A stretch of 64,000 nt of DNA from Liquorilactobacillus capillatus DSM 19910 (GTDB lineage Bacteria > Bacillota > Bacilli > Lactobacillales > Lactobacillaceae): contig NZ_AZEF01000007.1 in NCBI RefSeq assembly GCF_001434915.1, positions 29,532-93,531 of the forward strand, given 5' to 3'. Positions 1 to 8,951 of the stretch are shown one piece after another. How positions within the stretch are numbered: position 1 is the stretch's first letter; every line of letters begins with the position of its first letter. Under the pieces are notes generated by a model. That model was given only the letters and a program-made list of their open reading frames with translations, made no database searches and was not told where the DNA came from. A program made the position numbers and the translations under genes.

Positions 1-119
1 AATGGAATAAAACTAATTCGAACTTCAACGTCTAACTGATCTACTAGTCTTAGTATGTTCTGCTCCGAACGGTAGCATTCGCTGCCTATTGGGTTGATAA
101 ACAAATACATTTCTAACAC
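1..119 (-). CDS. yjbH: YjbH/SpxH-type ClpXP adaptor, 5' end only
   Basis: Partial gene running off the left edge; about 39 codons are present. Reading the minus strand from a GTG at 119 gives MLEMYLFINPIGSECYRSEQ and then ILRLVDQLDVEVRISFIP, the N-terminus of the DsbA-like YjbH family. The family motif has two cysteines near here; one Cys (residue 15) is visible. A GGAGG box (plus-strand CCTCC at 128-132) lies 8 bases before the GTG, which supports the start. In Bacillus the family delivers the regulator Spx to ClpXP, and yjbH lies close to yjbM (relQ), yjbN (nadK) and yjbO (rluA), as here. The gene diverges from relQ. The identification rests on a short fragment plus this context. Confidence 0.72.
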   Translation of the reverse strand, partial: MLEMYLFINPIGSECYRSEQNILRLVDQLDVEVRISFIP

Positions 120-312
120 TAATCTTTCCTCCACTTAATATGAATTTCTGCCTTTTTACACTAATTTAGTTAATTGCTAACTATACTTTAACAAATTTTT
201 CTCTTTTTTCAATGTTTCTGCCCCATTTTTTTTAGTATGTTTTAGAAATTAACCTGTTATTGCGTAGTATGTTAAAATATTGGGTATATGATGTATAGCA
301 GAGGGGATTATT

Positions 313-945
313 GTGATAAAAAAATGGGATAATTTTTTATTGCCGTACGAACAAACGGTCTCAGAACTTAGAGCAAAGTTTGTGGCACTGAGACATCAAT
401 TTGAGTTGTCGCAAAAACATGTCCCGATTGAATTCGTAATCGGACGTGTCAAACCTGTTGATAGTATTATTGAGAAAATGCAGCGGCGGAAAATTAAAAG
501 TGAGCGATTAGCAAATGATATGGAAGATATTGCAGGTGTGCGGATTACTTGTCAATTTGTTGATGATATTTATCAAGTAGTTAAACTTATCCGAAATAGG
601 AAAGATATGCATATTGTTGACGAAAGAGACTATATTTTAAATAAAAAGCCGAGCGGCTATCGTTCTTACCATATCGTAGTTGAATACCCGGTTCAGATGT
701 TGGATGGTGAAAAAGAGATTCTAGCTGAGATTCAAATCAGGACATTGGCAATGAATTTCTGGGCAACAATTGAACATTCACTTAGTTATAAGTATCATGG
801 TGAGTTTCCAGAAGATTTAGATAATCGTTTGCAAAGAGCTGCAGAAGCCGCCTTTCAATTGGATAAAGAAATGACAGCTATTAGAGAGGAAATTCAAGAA
901 GCACAGAATTTATTTTCTTATAAGCGCGGATATAAGAAAGAATAG
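313..945 (+). CDS. relQ: Small alarmone synthetase RelQ (GTP pyrophosphokinase)
   Basis: Single-domain RelA/SpoT-type synthetase of 210 residues, the normal length for RelQ/YjbM. It transfers pyrophosphate from ATP to GDP or GTP to make (p)ppGpp in the cytosol. Visible motifs are the DIAGVRITCQF strand (about 72-82), the KPSGYRSYH loop that binds substrate (about 112-120) and EIQIRT (about 138-143) with the synthetase glutamate. No hydrolase or TGS domain is present, so it is not the long Rel enzyme. The start is GTG at 313, preceded by AGAGGGG. It is followed by nadK after a 164-base gap, the yjbM-yjbN-yjbO order of Bacillus. Confidence 0.93.
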   Translation: MIKKWDNFLLPYEQTVSELRAKFVALRHQFELSQKHVPIEFVIGRVKPVDSIIEKMQRRKIKSERLANDMEDIAGVRITCQFVDDIYQVVKLIRNRKDMHIVDERDYILNKKPSGYRSYHIVVEYPVQMLDGEKEILAEIQIRTLAMNFWATIEHSLSYKYHGEFPEDLDNRLQRAAEAAFQLDKEMTAIREEIQEAQNLFSYKRGYKKE

Positions 946-1109
946 TGTAAGTTTGATATGCTATAGTTGAGTTAGAAAACTGAGATCAATATAGAAGTAA
1001 ATGGTCAATAGTTAACTTACTTTTAATAAAACTGTAAAGTGTTATTGTACTAAAGGGTTAACTAAAACATAGTTATATGCAGATAAAATGTAAATAGAAG
1101 AGGTTAGTT

Positions 1110-1916
1110 ATGAGAATAGCTATTTTTGCTAATGAAGGTCGCAAGTCGATGCTGGTTAGTCGAAAGCTGCATCAGAAGTTTAAAGATACACACTTTATTT
1201 TAGATAATGAGAAACCGGATATTATTGTAACTGTCGGTGGTGATGGGACACTCTTAGCTGCTTTTCATCAGTACCAAAATATTTTGGATAAGGTACGTTT
1301 TGTTAGTGTACATACTGGCCACCTGGGTTTTTATACAGATTGGCGCGATGATGAAATTGATGATCTTGTTATTAGCTTACAATCAGATAATGGTCAATCT
1401 GTCAGTTATCCGCTGCTAGATGTTAAAGTTAGTTACATTGACCAGTTGCGACCTGAATCCTTTTTGGCACTTAATGAAGCAACATTGAAGAGAAATAGCG
1501 CAACCTTGGTAACTGATGTGTATATTGGTGGGGAGCTTTTTGAAAAGTTTCGGGGTGATGGTTTGTGTCTCTCAACGCCAACAGGATCTACGGCCTATAA
1601 TAAGTCTTTAGGCGGTGCAGTTATTCATCCAAATTTAAGGGTTTTACAAATGACTGAAATCGGTTCAATCAATAACCGTGTGTTTCGAACATTAAGTTCA
1701 CCGATGATTATAGCACCTAACGACTGGGTTACGTTGTATCCTAACCGAGAAAGTGATTATATTTTGACAGTTGATCAGAATAGTTATCATGGACGGCAAA
1801 TTAAACAAATAACCTTTAAAACCTCTAAAAAGAGTATTCATTTTGCTAAGTACCGTCACATGCAATTTTGGCAACGAGTCCAAGATGCATTTATTGGTGC
1901 AGAGTATGCAAATTAA
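1110..1916 (+). CDS. nadK: NAD kinase
   Basis: ATP-dependent NAD kinase that makes NADP+ in the cytosol; 268 residues, the usual size in lactobacilli. The diagnostic GGDGT motif is at 43-47. The NEATLKR segment is near 122, and the glycine-rich [16 protein letters not shown] stretch that forms the NAD site is near 156-171. AGAGGTTAG precedes the ATG. Its 3' end overlaps the next gene by 11 bases, so translation of the two is probably coupled. NADPH supply fits the fatty-acid synthesis cluster and zwf found further along, but that link is only by pathway. Confidence 0.96.
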   Translation: MRIAIFANEGRKSMLVSRKLHQKFKDTHFILDNEKPDIIVTVGGDGTLLAAFHQYQNILDKVRFVSVHTGHLGFYTDWRDDEIDDLVISLQSDNGQSVSYPLLDVKVSYIDQLRPESFLALNEATLKRNSATLVTDVYIGGELFEKFRGDGLCLSTPTGSTAYNKSLGGAVIHPNLRVLQMTEIGSINNRVFRTLSSPMIIAPNDWVTLYPNRESDYILTVDQNSYHGRQIKQITFKTSKKSIHFAKYRHMQFWQRVQDAFIGAEYAN

Positions 1917-2802
1917 GTGGAAGTATACGGGTGACAGCCCTATTAAGGTGCGCACTTTTTTAAAATTAAAAGGTGTCTCACGTCGCTTGCTGACCAAAGT
2001 GCGGACTCAAGAATTAGGAGGGCGTCTCTTACTTAACGGGCAAGAAGGACGTAGAACTGATAAAATGTTGCCCAATGATCTGTTGACACTTGTTTTTCCG
2101 ACAGAAAAGCCACGAAAAAATTTGTTGCCGTCTTTTGTACCGCTAGATATCCTTTATGAAGATCGGGATTTTTTAATTATTAATAAACCAGCTGGTGTTG
2201 CCTCGATCCCCTCGCCACTTCATCCGAATGATTCTCTTGTTAACCGTGTTTGGGGCTACTATCAACTTAGACAGTATCAAGGAATTATTCCACATATTAT
2301 AACGCGTTTAGATCGTGATACCTCGGGGATAGTGTTGTTCGGTAAACACCGTTATGCTCATTCATTGATGGATACGCAGTTAAAGGAACATCAACTAGAA
2401 AAATATTATCTAGCAATTCTAACGGGTCAGGTCGATAACCGGCATATTGGTATCAATCTGCCTATAGGGCGGGATTTGTCCTCAATTATTAAGCGACGCG
2501 TGGTCGCTGAGGGAACTAATGCAATCTCAGAATTAAAACAAGTACAGCGCTTAAGGGATAGTACACTTTATCAAATTCAACTGCATACAGGGAAAACACA
2601 TCAAATTCGTGTACATTGTGCCTATCTTAAACACCCGCTTATAGGTGACACCTTGTATGGTGGTAAAATACAAATGCCATTGCAGCGACAGGCGCTTCAT
2701 TGTGAACAACTTATATTTAAACATCCTATTTTAAATACCATAATAAAGATTAAATGTGATTTACCTCGGGATATGCAAATATTTATTCAAAAAAACAATT
2801 AG
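1906..2802 (+). CDS. RluA-family pseudouridine synthase (YjbO-like)
   Basis: 298 residues from the ATG at 1906, which overlaps the end of nadK; the open frame runs further upstream but the extra residues overlap nadK and are unlike the family. An S4-like RNA-binding domain lies at about 15-65. The catalytic domain has the RLDRDTSG motif with the nucleophilic aspartate at 136, and a later KTHQIRVH motif. The first residue of the usual HRLD motif is Thr here. Members isomerise specific uridines in 23S rRNA or tRNA; the target cannot be read from sequence. It follows nadK as yjbO does in Bacillus. Confidence 0.9.
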   Translation: MQIKWKYTGDSPIKVRTFLKLKGVSRRLLTKVRTQELGGRLLLNGQEGRRTDKMLPNDLLTLVFPTEKPRKNLLPSFVPLDILYEDRDFLIINKPAGVASIPSPLHPNDSLVNRVWGYYQLRQYQGIIPHIITRLDRDTSGIVLFGKHRYAHSLMDTQLKEHQLEKYYLAILTGQVDNRHIGINLPIGRDLSSIIKRRVVAEGTNAISELKQVQRLRDSTLYQIQLHTGKTHQIRVHCAYLKHPLIGDTLYGGKIQMPLQRQALHCEQLIFKHPILNTIIKIKCDLPRDMQIFIQKNN

Positions 2803-2811
2803 AGAGGTAAG

Positions 2812-4188
2812 TTGATGATGCCTGAAAATAAAAATACGAACCATAAAAAAAAGCAAACGATATTCTCTCTTTTAGATGAACAAAAAGCGACTAAATTTAG
2901 AGACCTTTTTTTAAGCCTCCATATTTATGAACAAGCACAGATTTTTACGAGTTTAAATGAAAAGCAGCGGGTTAGAGTTTATCGTTACTTGACGCCAATT
3001 GAATTAGGAGATACTTTTGACGCGATAGAGGAAGATCCTGAAGATATTGTTGCCTATTTTAAAGAAATGACTCCAGATTATGCCGCAAAAGTAATTACAC
3101 AAATGTATACAGATAATGCGGTCGATGTTTTAGCTTTTGCAGATAAAAAGGATTTGCCAAAGTACTTACGACTGATGTCGCGTGAAAAAGCAGATGAGAT
3201 TAAAGAGCTACTGCACTATGAAGATAAAACAGCTGGGGCAATTATGGCGACAGAGTATGTCAAAATCGTTGGGAACCAGACTACTCGTTCTGCAATGCAT
3301 GTCCTTAGACGCGAAGCCAAAGAAGCTGAAACAATTTACTACACCTATGTCATTGATGATGATGAGCGGTTGATTGGAGTCGTAACTTTACGTGACCTTC
3401 TGATTAGTGGAGATGATATGCTGATCCAAGAAATAATGAATGATCAAGTAATGTCAGTGAAAGTTGATGAGGATCAAGAAGATGTTGCTAAAACGATTCG
3501 TGATTATAACTTCTTGGCGATCCCTGTTACTGATTATGATGATAAAATGATTGGAATCATTACAGTTGATGATATTATTGATGTTATTGATGAAGAATCT
3601 GCAGAGGATTACTCTGGATTAGCCGGTGTCGATATTGAAGAAAGCCCGGATAATCCGATCGGGGCTGCGGTTAAAAGATTACCCTGGTTGATAACCCTGC
3701 TTTTTTTAGGGATGTCAACTGCAAGCTTAGTGTCGCATTATGAGCACCTGGTCAGTGAAGCAAGTATTCTCGCCGTCTTTATTTCCTCAATAACCGGAAC
3801 GGCAGGTAATGCGGGGACGCAAAGCTTAGCGGTTGCTGTCAGACGATTAGCTTATAAAAATGACGAAGATAAAACTTTATTTGGGACGATTATCGCTGAA
3901 ATTTTTACCGGACTTGTTATCGGAATCATTACAGGTGTGACGATTATGGTTATCGTTGGTATTTGGAAACATAATTTTATTTTAGGATTTGTAATAGGTT
4001 TAGCAATGATGTGTGCAATTATTGTAGCCAACTTAGCTGGAAGTCTTATTCCAATCTTAATGGATAAAATTGGGGTTGACCCAGCTGTTGCTTCAGGACC
4101 CTTTATCTCAACTCTTAGTGATTTGACTTCCGTTTTGATCTACTTTAATATTGCGAAATTGTTCTTAGCCTTTATTATTGGCAGCTAA
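2812..4188 (+). CDS. mgtE: Magnesium transporter MgtE
   Basis: 458-residue membrane Mg2+ channel. An N-terminal helical MgtE_N domain (about 30-130) is followed by two CBS domains (about 135-260), which in the family sense cytosolic Mg2+ and gate the pore. A C-terminal block of about five membrane helices starts near 290 and holds the GTAGNAGTQS motif. A second in-frame ATG directly follows the first, so the start is uncertain by one codon. It begins 9 bases after the rluA-type gene and ends in front of a strong bidirectional terminator. No M-box riboswitch precedes it; it appears to be read from the upstream operon. Confidence 0.95.
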   Translation: MMMPENKNTNHKKKQTIFSLLDEQKATKFRDLFLSLHIYEQAQIFTSLNEKQRVRVYRYLTPIELGDTFDAIEEDPEDIVAYFKEMTPDYAAKVITQMYTDNAVDVLAFADKKDLPKYLRLMSREKADEIKELLHYEDKTAGAIMATEYVKIVGNQTTRSAMHVLRREAKEAETIYYTYVIDDDERLIGVVTLRDLLISGDDMLIQEIMNDQVMSVKVDEDQEDVAKTIRDYNFLAIPVTDYDDKMIGIITVDDIIDVIDEESAEDYSGLAGVDIEESPDNPIGAAVKRLPWLITLLFLGMSTASLVSHYEHLVSEASILAVFISSITGTAGNAGTQSLAVAVRRLAYKNDEDKTLFGTIIAEIFTGLVIGIITGVTIMVIVGIWKHNFILGFVIGLAMMCAIIVANLAGSLIPILMDKIGVDPAVASGPFISTLSDLTSVLIYFNIAKLFLAFIIGS

Positions 4189-4244
4189 AGAACTAAGCAA
4201 ATTAACGCTGCTTTTTAATGAAATATGATATATTTTTTTCTTAT

Positions 4245-4282
4245 AGTAAAGGGCGTTAGGTTCCTCCCTAACGCCCTTTACT
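4245..4282. terminator. Bidirectional intrinsic terminator between mgtE and pgl
   Basis: A perfect 16-bp stem (AGTAAAGGGCGTTAGG, 4245-4260, with its complement at 4267-4282) around a 6-base loop. It lies between the convergent mgtE and pgl genes. T-rich sequence on both sides lets it serve both strands. Confidence 0.88.
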
Positions 4283-4326
4283 AGTTGCTAAAAAATAGTA
4301 TCCTGAATTATTCGCAGCAGAAACAA

Positions 4327-5355
4327 TTACCTACCGAGACTAACACAAACTCCTTCTGGAACTAAGATGTCTTTTTGCAGACAGTCCAGTTTACCGGTTT
4401 CGATGTTACGGCTAAATAAAGTAGCATTATCAGTATTCTGGTTAGCTGCGATTAAAAATCTTTCGGTGGAATCAAGTATAAAATCACGTGGAAAATCACC
4501 TTGAGTAGAAACACTTTCAATAAATTCGAGCTTACGGGCCGTGGGGTTGAACTTAAAGACCGCAATTGAATTATGCCCGCGGTTAGAGACGTAAACAAAT
4601 TTGCCATCTTGTGAAATACGAATAGCGGCAGCACCATTGTGTTTATGCCATGTTACGGGAATCGTTGCGAGTGTTTGCAGATGATGGAATTTCCCCGTAG
4701 TTTGGTCGTAAGCAAGTAATGAGATCTGACTACTTTGTTCTCCAACCAAAAAAGCATAGTGACCATTGGGGTGGAAAACAAGGTGACGGGGCGCAAAGCC
4801 TGGGGTAGTCGCAAACTCGGCAACAGGAGCTAGTTTTCCATCAGTAGTTATAGCATACGTATAGATTTTGTCGGATCCTAAGTCACAGACAGCTAAACGG
4901 TTATCAGGTGTTAGATCAGTAAAATGAATATGTGATGCTTCTTGCTCAGGAAGCGGGCCTTGACCTTCGTGGATAATTTCATCAGTCTTAGTTAGGTGAC
5001 CATGGGAGTCAGTTTTAAAGACTGTAACTGTACTTTCATGAAAATTAGCAGTAAAAGCTAATTGTTTTTTGTTGTCTAAGCCGATGTAGCATGGTGGAGC
5101 ACCTTTAGTTAATTCTTCGTCACAAAAAGTAGGCGTTGTGTTATTTAAATTATAGCTGGCAATCCCCCCACGTTCTTCTTTCTTTGAAATCGTATACAAA
5201 ATATTATCTGCTGAGACACGCAGATAAGTAGGGTTCTGTACTTGCACCAAGAGTTCTGGAGTAGTAATTTTCTTTGTTTCAGTATCGAGAATGGCACGGT
5301 AAATACCTTGAGATCTTCTTTTAGTGTACGTGCCAAATAAAATTGTTTCCTGCAT
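4327..5355 (-). CDS. pgl: 6-phosphogluconolactonase (lactonase, beta-propeller type)
   Basis: 342 residues of the seven-bladed propeller lactonase family (YkgB/YbhE type). It hydrolyses 6-phosphogluconolactone to 6-phosphogluconate, the step after glucose-6-phosphate dehydrogenase. It starts with MQETILFGTYTKR and has repeated blade motifs such as APRHLVFHPNGHYAF and FVYVSNRGHNSIAVF. The ATG at 5355 is preceded by an AGGAGG box. It stands alone on the minus strand; zwf, its pathway partner, is in this window at 42.4 kb but not linked. Some relatives act on other sugar lactones, so the substrate is inferred. Confidence 0.87.
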   Translation of the reverse strand: MQETILFGTYTKRRSQGIYRAILDTETKKITTPELLVQVQNPTYLRVSADNILYTISKKEERGGIASYNLNNTTPTFCDEELTKGAPPCYIGLDNKKQLAFTANFHESTVTVFKTDSHGHLTKTDEIIHEGQGPLPEQEASHIHFTDLTPDNRLAVCDLGSDKIYTYAITTDGKLAPVAEFATTPGFAPRHLVFHPNGHYAFLVGEQSSQISLLAYDQTTGKFHHLQTLATIPVTWHKHNGAAAIRISQDGKFVYVSNRGHNSIAVFKFNPTARKLEFIESVSTQGDFPRDFILDSTERFLIAANQNTDNATLFSRNIETGKLDCLQKDILVPEGVCVSLGR

Positions 5356-5543
5356 TATAAAACCTCCTCTTATTGCTTATAACTATGGATAGTATAGCAT
5401 ATAATAGTTTAGAATAATGCAATGCCTAGATATAGTGGAAAATAACGAAAAGGCTTGCAAAAAGGAACACTGCTCAAGTATTCTAAGAGGACATATGATA
5501 CAATATAACTATTCTATAGATAATTTGAAGGAGCCAGACGATT

Positions 5544-5900
5544 ATGTTAAAAGCTAAAGTTGTTGAAATTGGGCCTGAAGCTATCTCTAAAAATGATCCA
5601 TTGTTAATACTTTTTGACGAGACCGCTTCAGCCCAGCTAAGACGAGTTTCCATTGTTCAACGTTTCGTTGAAGTAGATGGTCAAACTTTTGACCTCACGA
5701 TAGGTGACACAATTAGTATCGATGATCAAGAATTCAAAGTTACTTATGTTGGGCAATTAGTAAAAAGTAATATGGAAATGATTGGACATGCAACTTTTTG
5801 TTTTCAAGAGGTACCAGAACAACCACAACACAATGGGATTTATCTCACGCCACAAACTTTTCCTAAAATTCATGTGGGTAGCATAATTACTTACAGTTAA
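5544..5900 (+). CDS. Orphan PTS glucitol/sorbitol-type IIA protein
   Basis: 118 residues matching the PTSIIA_gutA fold: hydrophobic strands, a VGQLVKSNMEMIGHATFCF segment (70-88) and an IYLTPQTFPKIHVGSIITY tail. No sorbitol IIB/IIC, dehydrogenase or regulator gene is beside it. By my alignment from memory with E. coli SrlB, the position of its phosphorylated His43 holds Gln39 (SIVQRF). The protein may therefore not transfer phosphate and could be a regulator or a relic. AAGGAG precedes the ATG. It has its own intergenic region, divergent from pgl. Fold assignment is good; a transport role is doubtful. Confidence 0.78.
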   Translation: MLKAKVVEIGPEAISKNDPLLILFDETASAQLRRVSIVQRFVEVDGQTFDLTIGDTISIDDQEFKVTYVGQLVKSNMEMIGHATFCFQEVPEQPQHNGIYLTPQTFPKIHVGSIITYS

Positions 5901-6029
5901 ATTAATTTTACGATATGAGGTTTGAGTGAGCTAAGAATTTTATAGGTAATTAGGTGACACTAATAGAGGACAATTTAATACTTACCTTAGATCGTACTGT
6001 AGTTAGCGAGGATCGGCTAATAAATTAGG

Positions 6030-6272
6030 GCTGTGCCGTAAGTCCTTCAAAGTAAAAGAGATTAGTGAAAACCATTCTTTGATTTTCACTGATCTCTTCT
6101 TTTGGTTCCCAGTCAGTTTTGCTAGTAAGTACGTATGTAAGGGGATTATTCTTGAAGGTATTAGCTGCAACCAGTGCTTTTTTATTTTTAATGATACTAA
6201 AAGAGCTACACTAGAAAAATGATGCCTTTTTCTAATGTAGCTCTTTCAGTGTTTAGAGACTTATGGCACAGC
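6030..6272. mobile_element. MITE-like element or insertion-sequence relic
   Basis: A 243-base segment with imperfect terminal inverted repeats: GCTGTGCCGTAAGT at 6030-6043 and ACTTATGGCACAGC at 6259-6272 (one mismatch in 14). Two large hairpins lie inside. One is a 16-bp stem at 6056-6071/6083-6098 with one mismatch; the other is about 20 bp at 6201-6219/6227-6246. No clear target-site duplication is visible. On the minus strand an open frame without a start codon runs from about 6206 to a TAA at 6025-6027. It ends in FYFEGLTAQP and reads into the left repeat, which suggests the 3' end of a lost transposase-like gene. Confidence 0.5.
6201..6246. terminator. Hairpin acting as possible guaC terminator
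   Basis: AAGAGCTACACTAGAAAAA (6201-6219) pairs with 6227-6246 around a short loop, with one mismatch. On the minus strand the stem is followed by T-rich sequence, so it could end guaC transcription. It is also part of the inverted-repeat element. Confidence 0.5.
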
Positions 6273-6324
6273 TACTCTTTCAGACTAGTGAATGTATTTA
6301 GTTATTGATGCTAAGCTGTTAAAA

Positions 6325-7302
6325 CTAAATATTGTCACCATTAAAAATTGAATTTTTAACGATAACATAGTCAACTTTACGTAAAGCAGCTAAATCACGT
6401 CCGCCTGCATATGAGATCGAAGACTGTAAGTCCTCGTGCATCTCCGTCAAAGTGTCCGCAATATCGCCACGATAAGGAACTAAGAGCTTCTTACCTTCAA
6501 CATTTTTGTATTGCCCCTTTTGGTACTGCGAAGCAGAGCCAAAATAGGTTTTGTATTTTTGACCGTCTTTTTCGATCACTTCTCCAGGGCTCTCCTTGTG
6601 GCCAGCAAAAAGCGAGCCAATCATACACATTGATGCTCCGAAACGAACAGATTTAGCAATATCACCGTTAAAGCGAATACCACCATCTGCAATAAGGGGC
6701 TTGCTAGCGGCTTTACTGCATAAACGGAGGGCAGCTAACTGCCAACCGCCTGTTCCAAAACCAGTTTTGAGTTTTGTAATGCAGGCTTTGCCAGGACCAA
6801 TGCCAACTTTAGTCGCATCTGCACCAGCATTTTCTAATTCACGAACACCCTCAGGCGTACCAACATTTCCAGCAATGACAAATGTACCTGGGAGCTTTTT
6901 CTTAATGTGTTGGATCATGTCAATAACGGTGTCAGCATGACCATGAGCGATATCGATTGTGATATACTCGGGAACTGCTCTTGTGGCTGCTAATTCATTG
7001 ATGAATTCGTATTCTTGTGGCTTAACACCAACTGAAATGGAAGCAAAGAGTCCGTCTTTGTGCATTTTTTGGATAAAGGGAAGGCGTTTATTCTCATTAA
7101 AACGATGCATAATGTAAAAGTAGCCATTGCGCGCTAGCCAAGCTGCAAGCGGGTCATCAATAATTGTTTGCATATTAGCAGGGACAACTGGAATCTTGAA
7201 AGTCATAGGGCCAAACTTGATTTTAGTGTCGATCTCAGAACGACTTTTAACAATACATTTATTAGGTACTAATTGAATATCTTCATAATCAAAAACAGGC
7301 AA
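6325..7302 (-). CDS. guaC: GMP reductase
   Basis: 325 residues of the IMPDH/GMPR TIM-barrel family without CBS domains, the short GuaC2 form common in Firmicutes. It reduces GMP to IMP with NADPH and ammonia release, returning guanine nucleotides to the purine pool. The catalytic cysteine is Cys174 in [10 protein letters not shown]. Other motifs are PANMQTI (41-47), IDIAHGH (116-122) and LIADGGIR. The start is TTG at 7302, read as [11 protein letters not shown], with GTGAGG about 10 bases upstream. It is a single gene on the minus strand. I saw no purine riboswitch upstream. Confidence 0.95.
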   Translation of the reverse strand: MPVFDYEDIQLVPNKCIVKSRSEIDTKIKFGPMTFKIPVVPANMQTIIDDPLAAWLARNGYFYIMHRFNENKRLPFIQKMHKDGLFASISVGVKPQEYEFINELAATRAVPEYITIDIAHGHADTVIDMIQHIKKKLPGTFVIAGNVGTPEGVRELENAGADATKVGIGPGKACITKLKTGFGTGGWQLAALRLCSKAASKPLIADGGIRFNGDIAKSVRFGASMCMIGSLFAGHKESPGEVIEKDGQKYKTYFGSASQYQKGQYKNVEGKKLLVPYRGDIADTLTEMHEDLQSSISYAGGRDLAALRKVDYVIVKNSIFNGDNI

Positions 7303-7345
7303 TATGAAAACCTCACATTCTAGATTTATCGGTATTATTCGCTGA

Positions 7346-7367
7346 TTTGTGACTTATACTTCACAAA
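7346..7367. promoter_or_regulatory. Inverted repeat upstream of guaC, possible operator
   Basis: TTTGTGA-N8-TCACAAA, a perfect 7-bp inverted repeat 44 bases before the guaC start. It could be an operator or a small hairpin in the guaC leader. The binding protein is unknown; it is not a CRP site because the spacing is 8, not 6. Confidence 0.3.
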
Positions 7368-7509
7368 CACTGTTAAATCTACCTTAAATAGCTTTTAAAG
7401 TCAAATAAAATAGCAGTCTGAATTACTTATTATTCGGATTCTTTAGGATATGACTAATTTTAGCATGCAGGTTATAATGTAGAAGAAGATTGGTTAAGGA
7501 GTGAAAGAA

Positions 7510-8007
7510 ATGGCGAAGAAGGCCAAAGTAAAGAAAACAAATGATGAAAGGATATTAGATCAGCATCAAATTACCTACCGTGAAACACGATTTGATTGGG
7601 TAACAAATGGTGAACAGGCCCTGACGGAAGCTGAGGCAGAGGGAATTCCATCTAAAAGTATTTTGAAAACGATCGTTTTAAAAGGAAGTGACAGTTCGCA
7701 GGATTATCTCGTAGTATGCTTACCTTTAGAATATGAAATCAATTTAAAAAGAATTGCTAATGAACTTGGGAAAAAGCAAATTCATTTAGCAGACAATAAA
7801 AAATTACTTAGCATAACTGGGTATGTTCATGGGGCCAATACGCCAATTGGGATTAACGTTCGGAAAGGCTTCCCTATTTATTTCGACGTACGAATTAAGT
7901 CCTTTGAAGAAATCTCAGTTTCAGCAGGAAAAGTCGGCAGATCTGTTCGCTTAAAACAAGCCGATTTATTAAAATTAGTTCAGGGTAAGTATCTTGAAAT
8001 TGGGTAG
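7510..8007 (+). CDS. ybaK: YbaK/EbsC-family aminoacyl-tRNA deacylase
   Basis: 165 residues of the YbaK/ProX editing-domain family, which in E. coli hydrolyses Cys-tRNA(Pro). The lysine of the ILKTIVLKG stretch and the VHGANTPIG and SAGKVGRSVRL segments are family features. A GTG at 7501 is in frame, but AAGGAG at 7496-7501 sits 8 bases before the ATG at 7510, so the ATG is chosen. rlmA follows after 23 bases and is probably in the same transcript. Exact mischarged substrate is inferred from the family. Confidence 0.9.
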   Translation: MAKKAKVKKTNDERILDQHQITYRETRFDWVTNGEQALTEAEAEGIPSKSILKTIVLKGSDSSQDYLVVCLPLEYEINLKRIANELGKKQIHLADNKKLLSITGYVHGANTPIGINVRKGFPIYFDVRIKSFEEISVSAGKVGRSVRLKQADLLKLVQGKYLEIG

Positions 8008-8030
8008 TTAGCCGATAGTGGAGGAAAAGT

Positions 8031-8891
8031 GTGAAAAAAATTGATCGTGGGATAACTTTTGTGGATAAAGATATGGGACTCTTTAAATGTCCTGTTTGTG
8101 ATGAAGGCTTTAGTAAAATAGTGCATAAAAGCATTGTCTGTAAGCAAGGGCACCAACTTGATTTCTCGAAAAAAGGTACTCTTTATTTCCTAAAGCATGG
8201 TGTTAAGAGTGACTATGATGATGAGAAAATGTGGCAAGCACGGCGCTCAGTACTCACTGCGGGCTTATTCCAACCAATTATTGATAAAATAGCCTCTTTT
8301 TTGCCTCATAATAAAGCGTTAAAAATCGTTGATGCAGGTTGTGGTGAAGGGTCAACCTTAAACTACTTAGATCAGCAGCGTGCAGGCCTGAACGATATCT
8401 ATGTTGGTTTTGATATTTCAAAAAAGGCAGTTGATTTGGCAACGCAAATCAGTGGGAACAGTTTCTTTTGTATAGCTGATCTTGCCCAATTACCCTTCAT
8501 GACGAGTTCCTTTGATGTAATTATTGATATGTTTTCACCTTCATCTTATGAAGAGTTTGAACGAGTTTTGAAAACAAAGGGTTTATTAATCAAAGTTATT
8601 CCAAATAAAAACTATTTAGTTGAACTACGACATATGTTGTATGAAAAAGATGATCTTCATTACTCTTATAGTAATGATAAAGTCTTAACTTTGTTTAAGC
8701 AGCATTACCCGCAAGCTAAAACGAAAAGGTTGACTTATAAATTTTTACTTGCAAAAACAAATTTTGAGAGTTTATTGTATATGACGCCGCTACACTGGGG
8801 TGCGACTGAAAGCAGAATTAGTGCAGCACTCTCACAGGGATTAGATGAGGTAACTGTCGATGTCTCGTTGCTGATAATTGAAAACAATTGA
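8031..8891 (+). CDS. rlmA: 23S rRNA (guanine-N1)-methyltransferase RlmA
   Basis: 286 residues. An N-terminal zinc ribbon (Cys20, Cys23, Cys37, His41) is followed by a class I SAM-dependent methyltransferase domain with VDAGCGEGSTL (about 95-105). The family methylates N1 of a guanine in hairpin 35 of 23S rRNA: G745 in Gram-negatives (RlmAI), G748 in Gram-positives (RlmAII), the latter affecting tylosin-type macrolides. RlmAII is expected here. It starts at GTG 8031 behind GGAGG. It lies between ybaK and the attenuator-like leader of trmL. Confidence 0.9.
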   Translation: MKKIDRGITFVDKDMGLFKCPVCDEGFSKIVHKSIVCKQGHQLDFSKKGTLYFLKHGVKSDYDDEKMWQARRSVLTAGLFQPIIDKIASFLPHNKALKIVDAGCGEGSTLNYLDQQRAGLNDIYVGFDISKKAVDLATQISGNSFFCIADLAQLPFMTSSFDVIIDMFSPSSYEEFERVLKTKGLLIKVIPNKNYLVELRHMLYEKDDLHYSYSNDKVLTLFKQHYPQAKTKRLTYKFLLAKTNFESLLYMTPLHWGATESRISAALSQGLDEVTVDVSLLIIENN

Positions 8892-8916
8892 AAACTAAAT
8901 ATTTTTTGAAAATAAC

Positions 8917-8945
8917 TTGTAAAGCAAAAAGCATAATGGTATTAT
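8917..8945 (+). promoter_or_regulatory. Promoter of the trmL leader
   Basis: TTGTAA (-35, 8917-8922), a 17-base spacer and TATTAT (-10, 8940-8945). The expected start near 8952 gives a leader of about 145 bases before trmL. Confidence 0.6.
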
Positions 8946-8951
8946 AGCGTA

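Larger units (their letters stand above)
5901..6324. other. 424-base intergenic region between the gutA-like gene and guaC
   Basis: Holds the inverted-repeat element described separately (6030-6272) and no credible complete gene. The rest, 5901-6029, shows only short A/T-rich sequence. Confidence 0.6.

Noticed and set aside
1843..1905. Upstream extension of the pseudouridine synthase
   Set aside because: The extra 21 residues overlap nadK in another frame and are not family-like; the ATG at 1906 fits.
2700..2815. M-box (Mg2+) riboswitch before mgtE
   Set aside because: mgtE starts 9 bases after the preceding gene; there is no room for the element.
6411..6940. Two + strand open frames opposite guaC
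   Set aside because: They are antisense shadows of a clearly recognised GMP reductase.
7303..7500. Purine riboswitch upstream of guaC
   Set aside because: I looked for the conserved TATA/GTTTCTACC-type core and did not find it.
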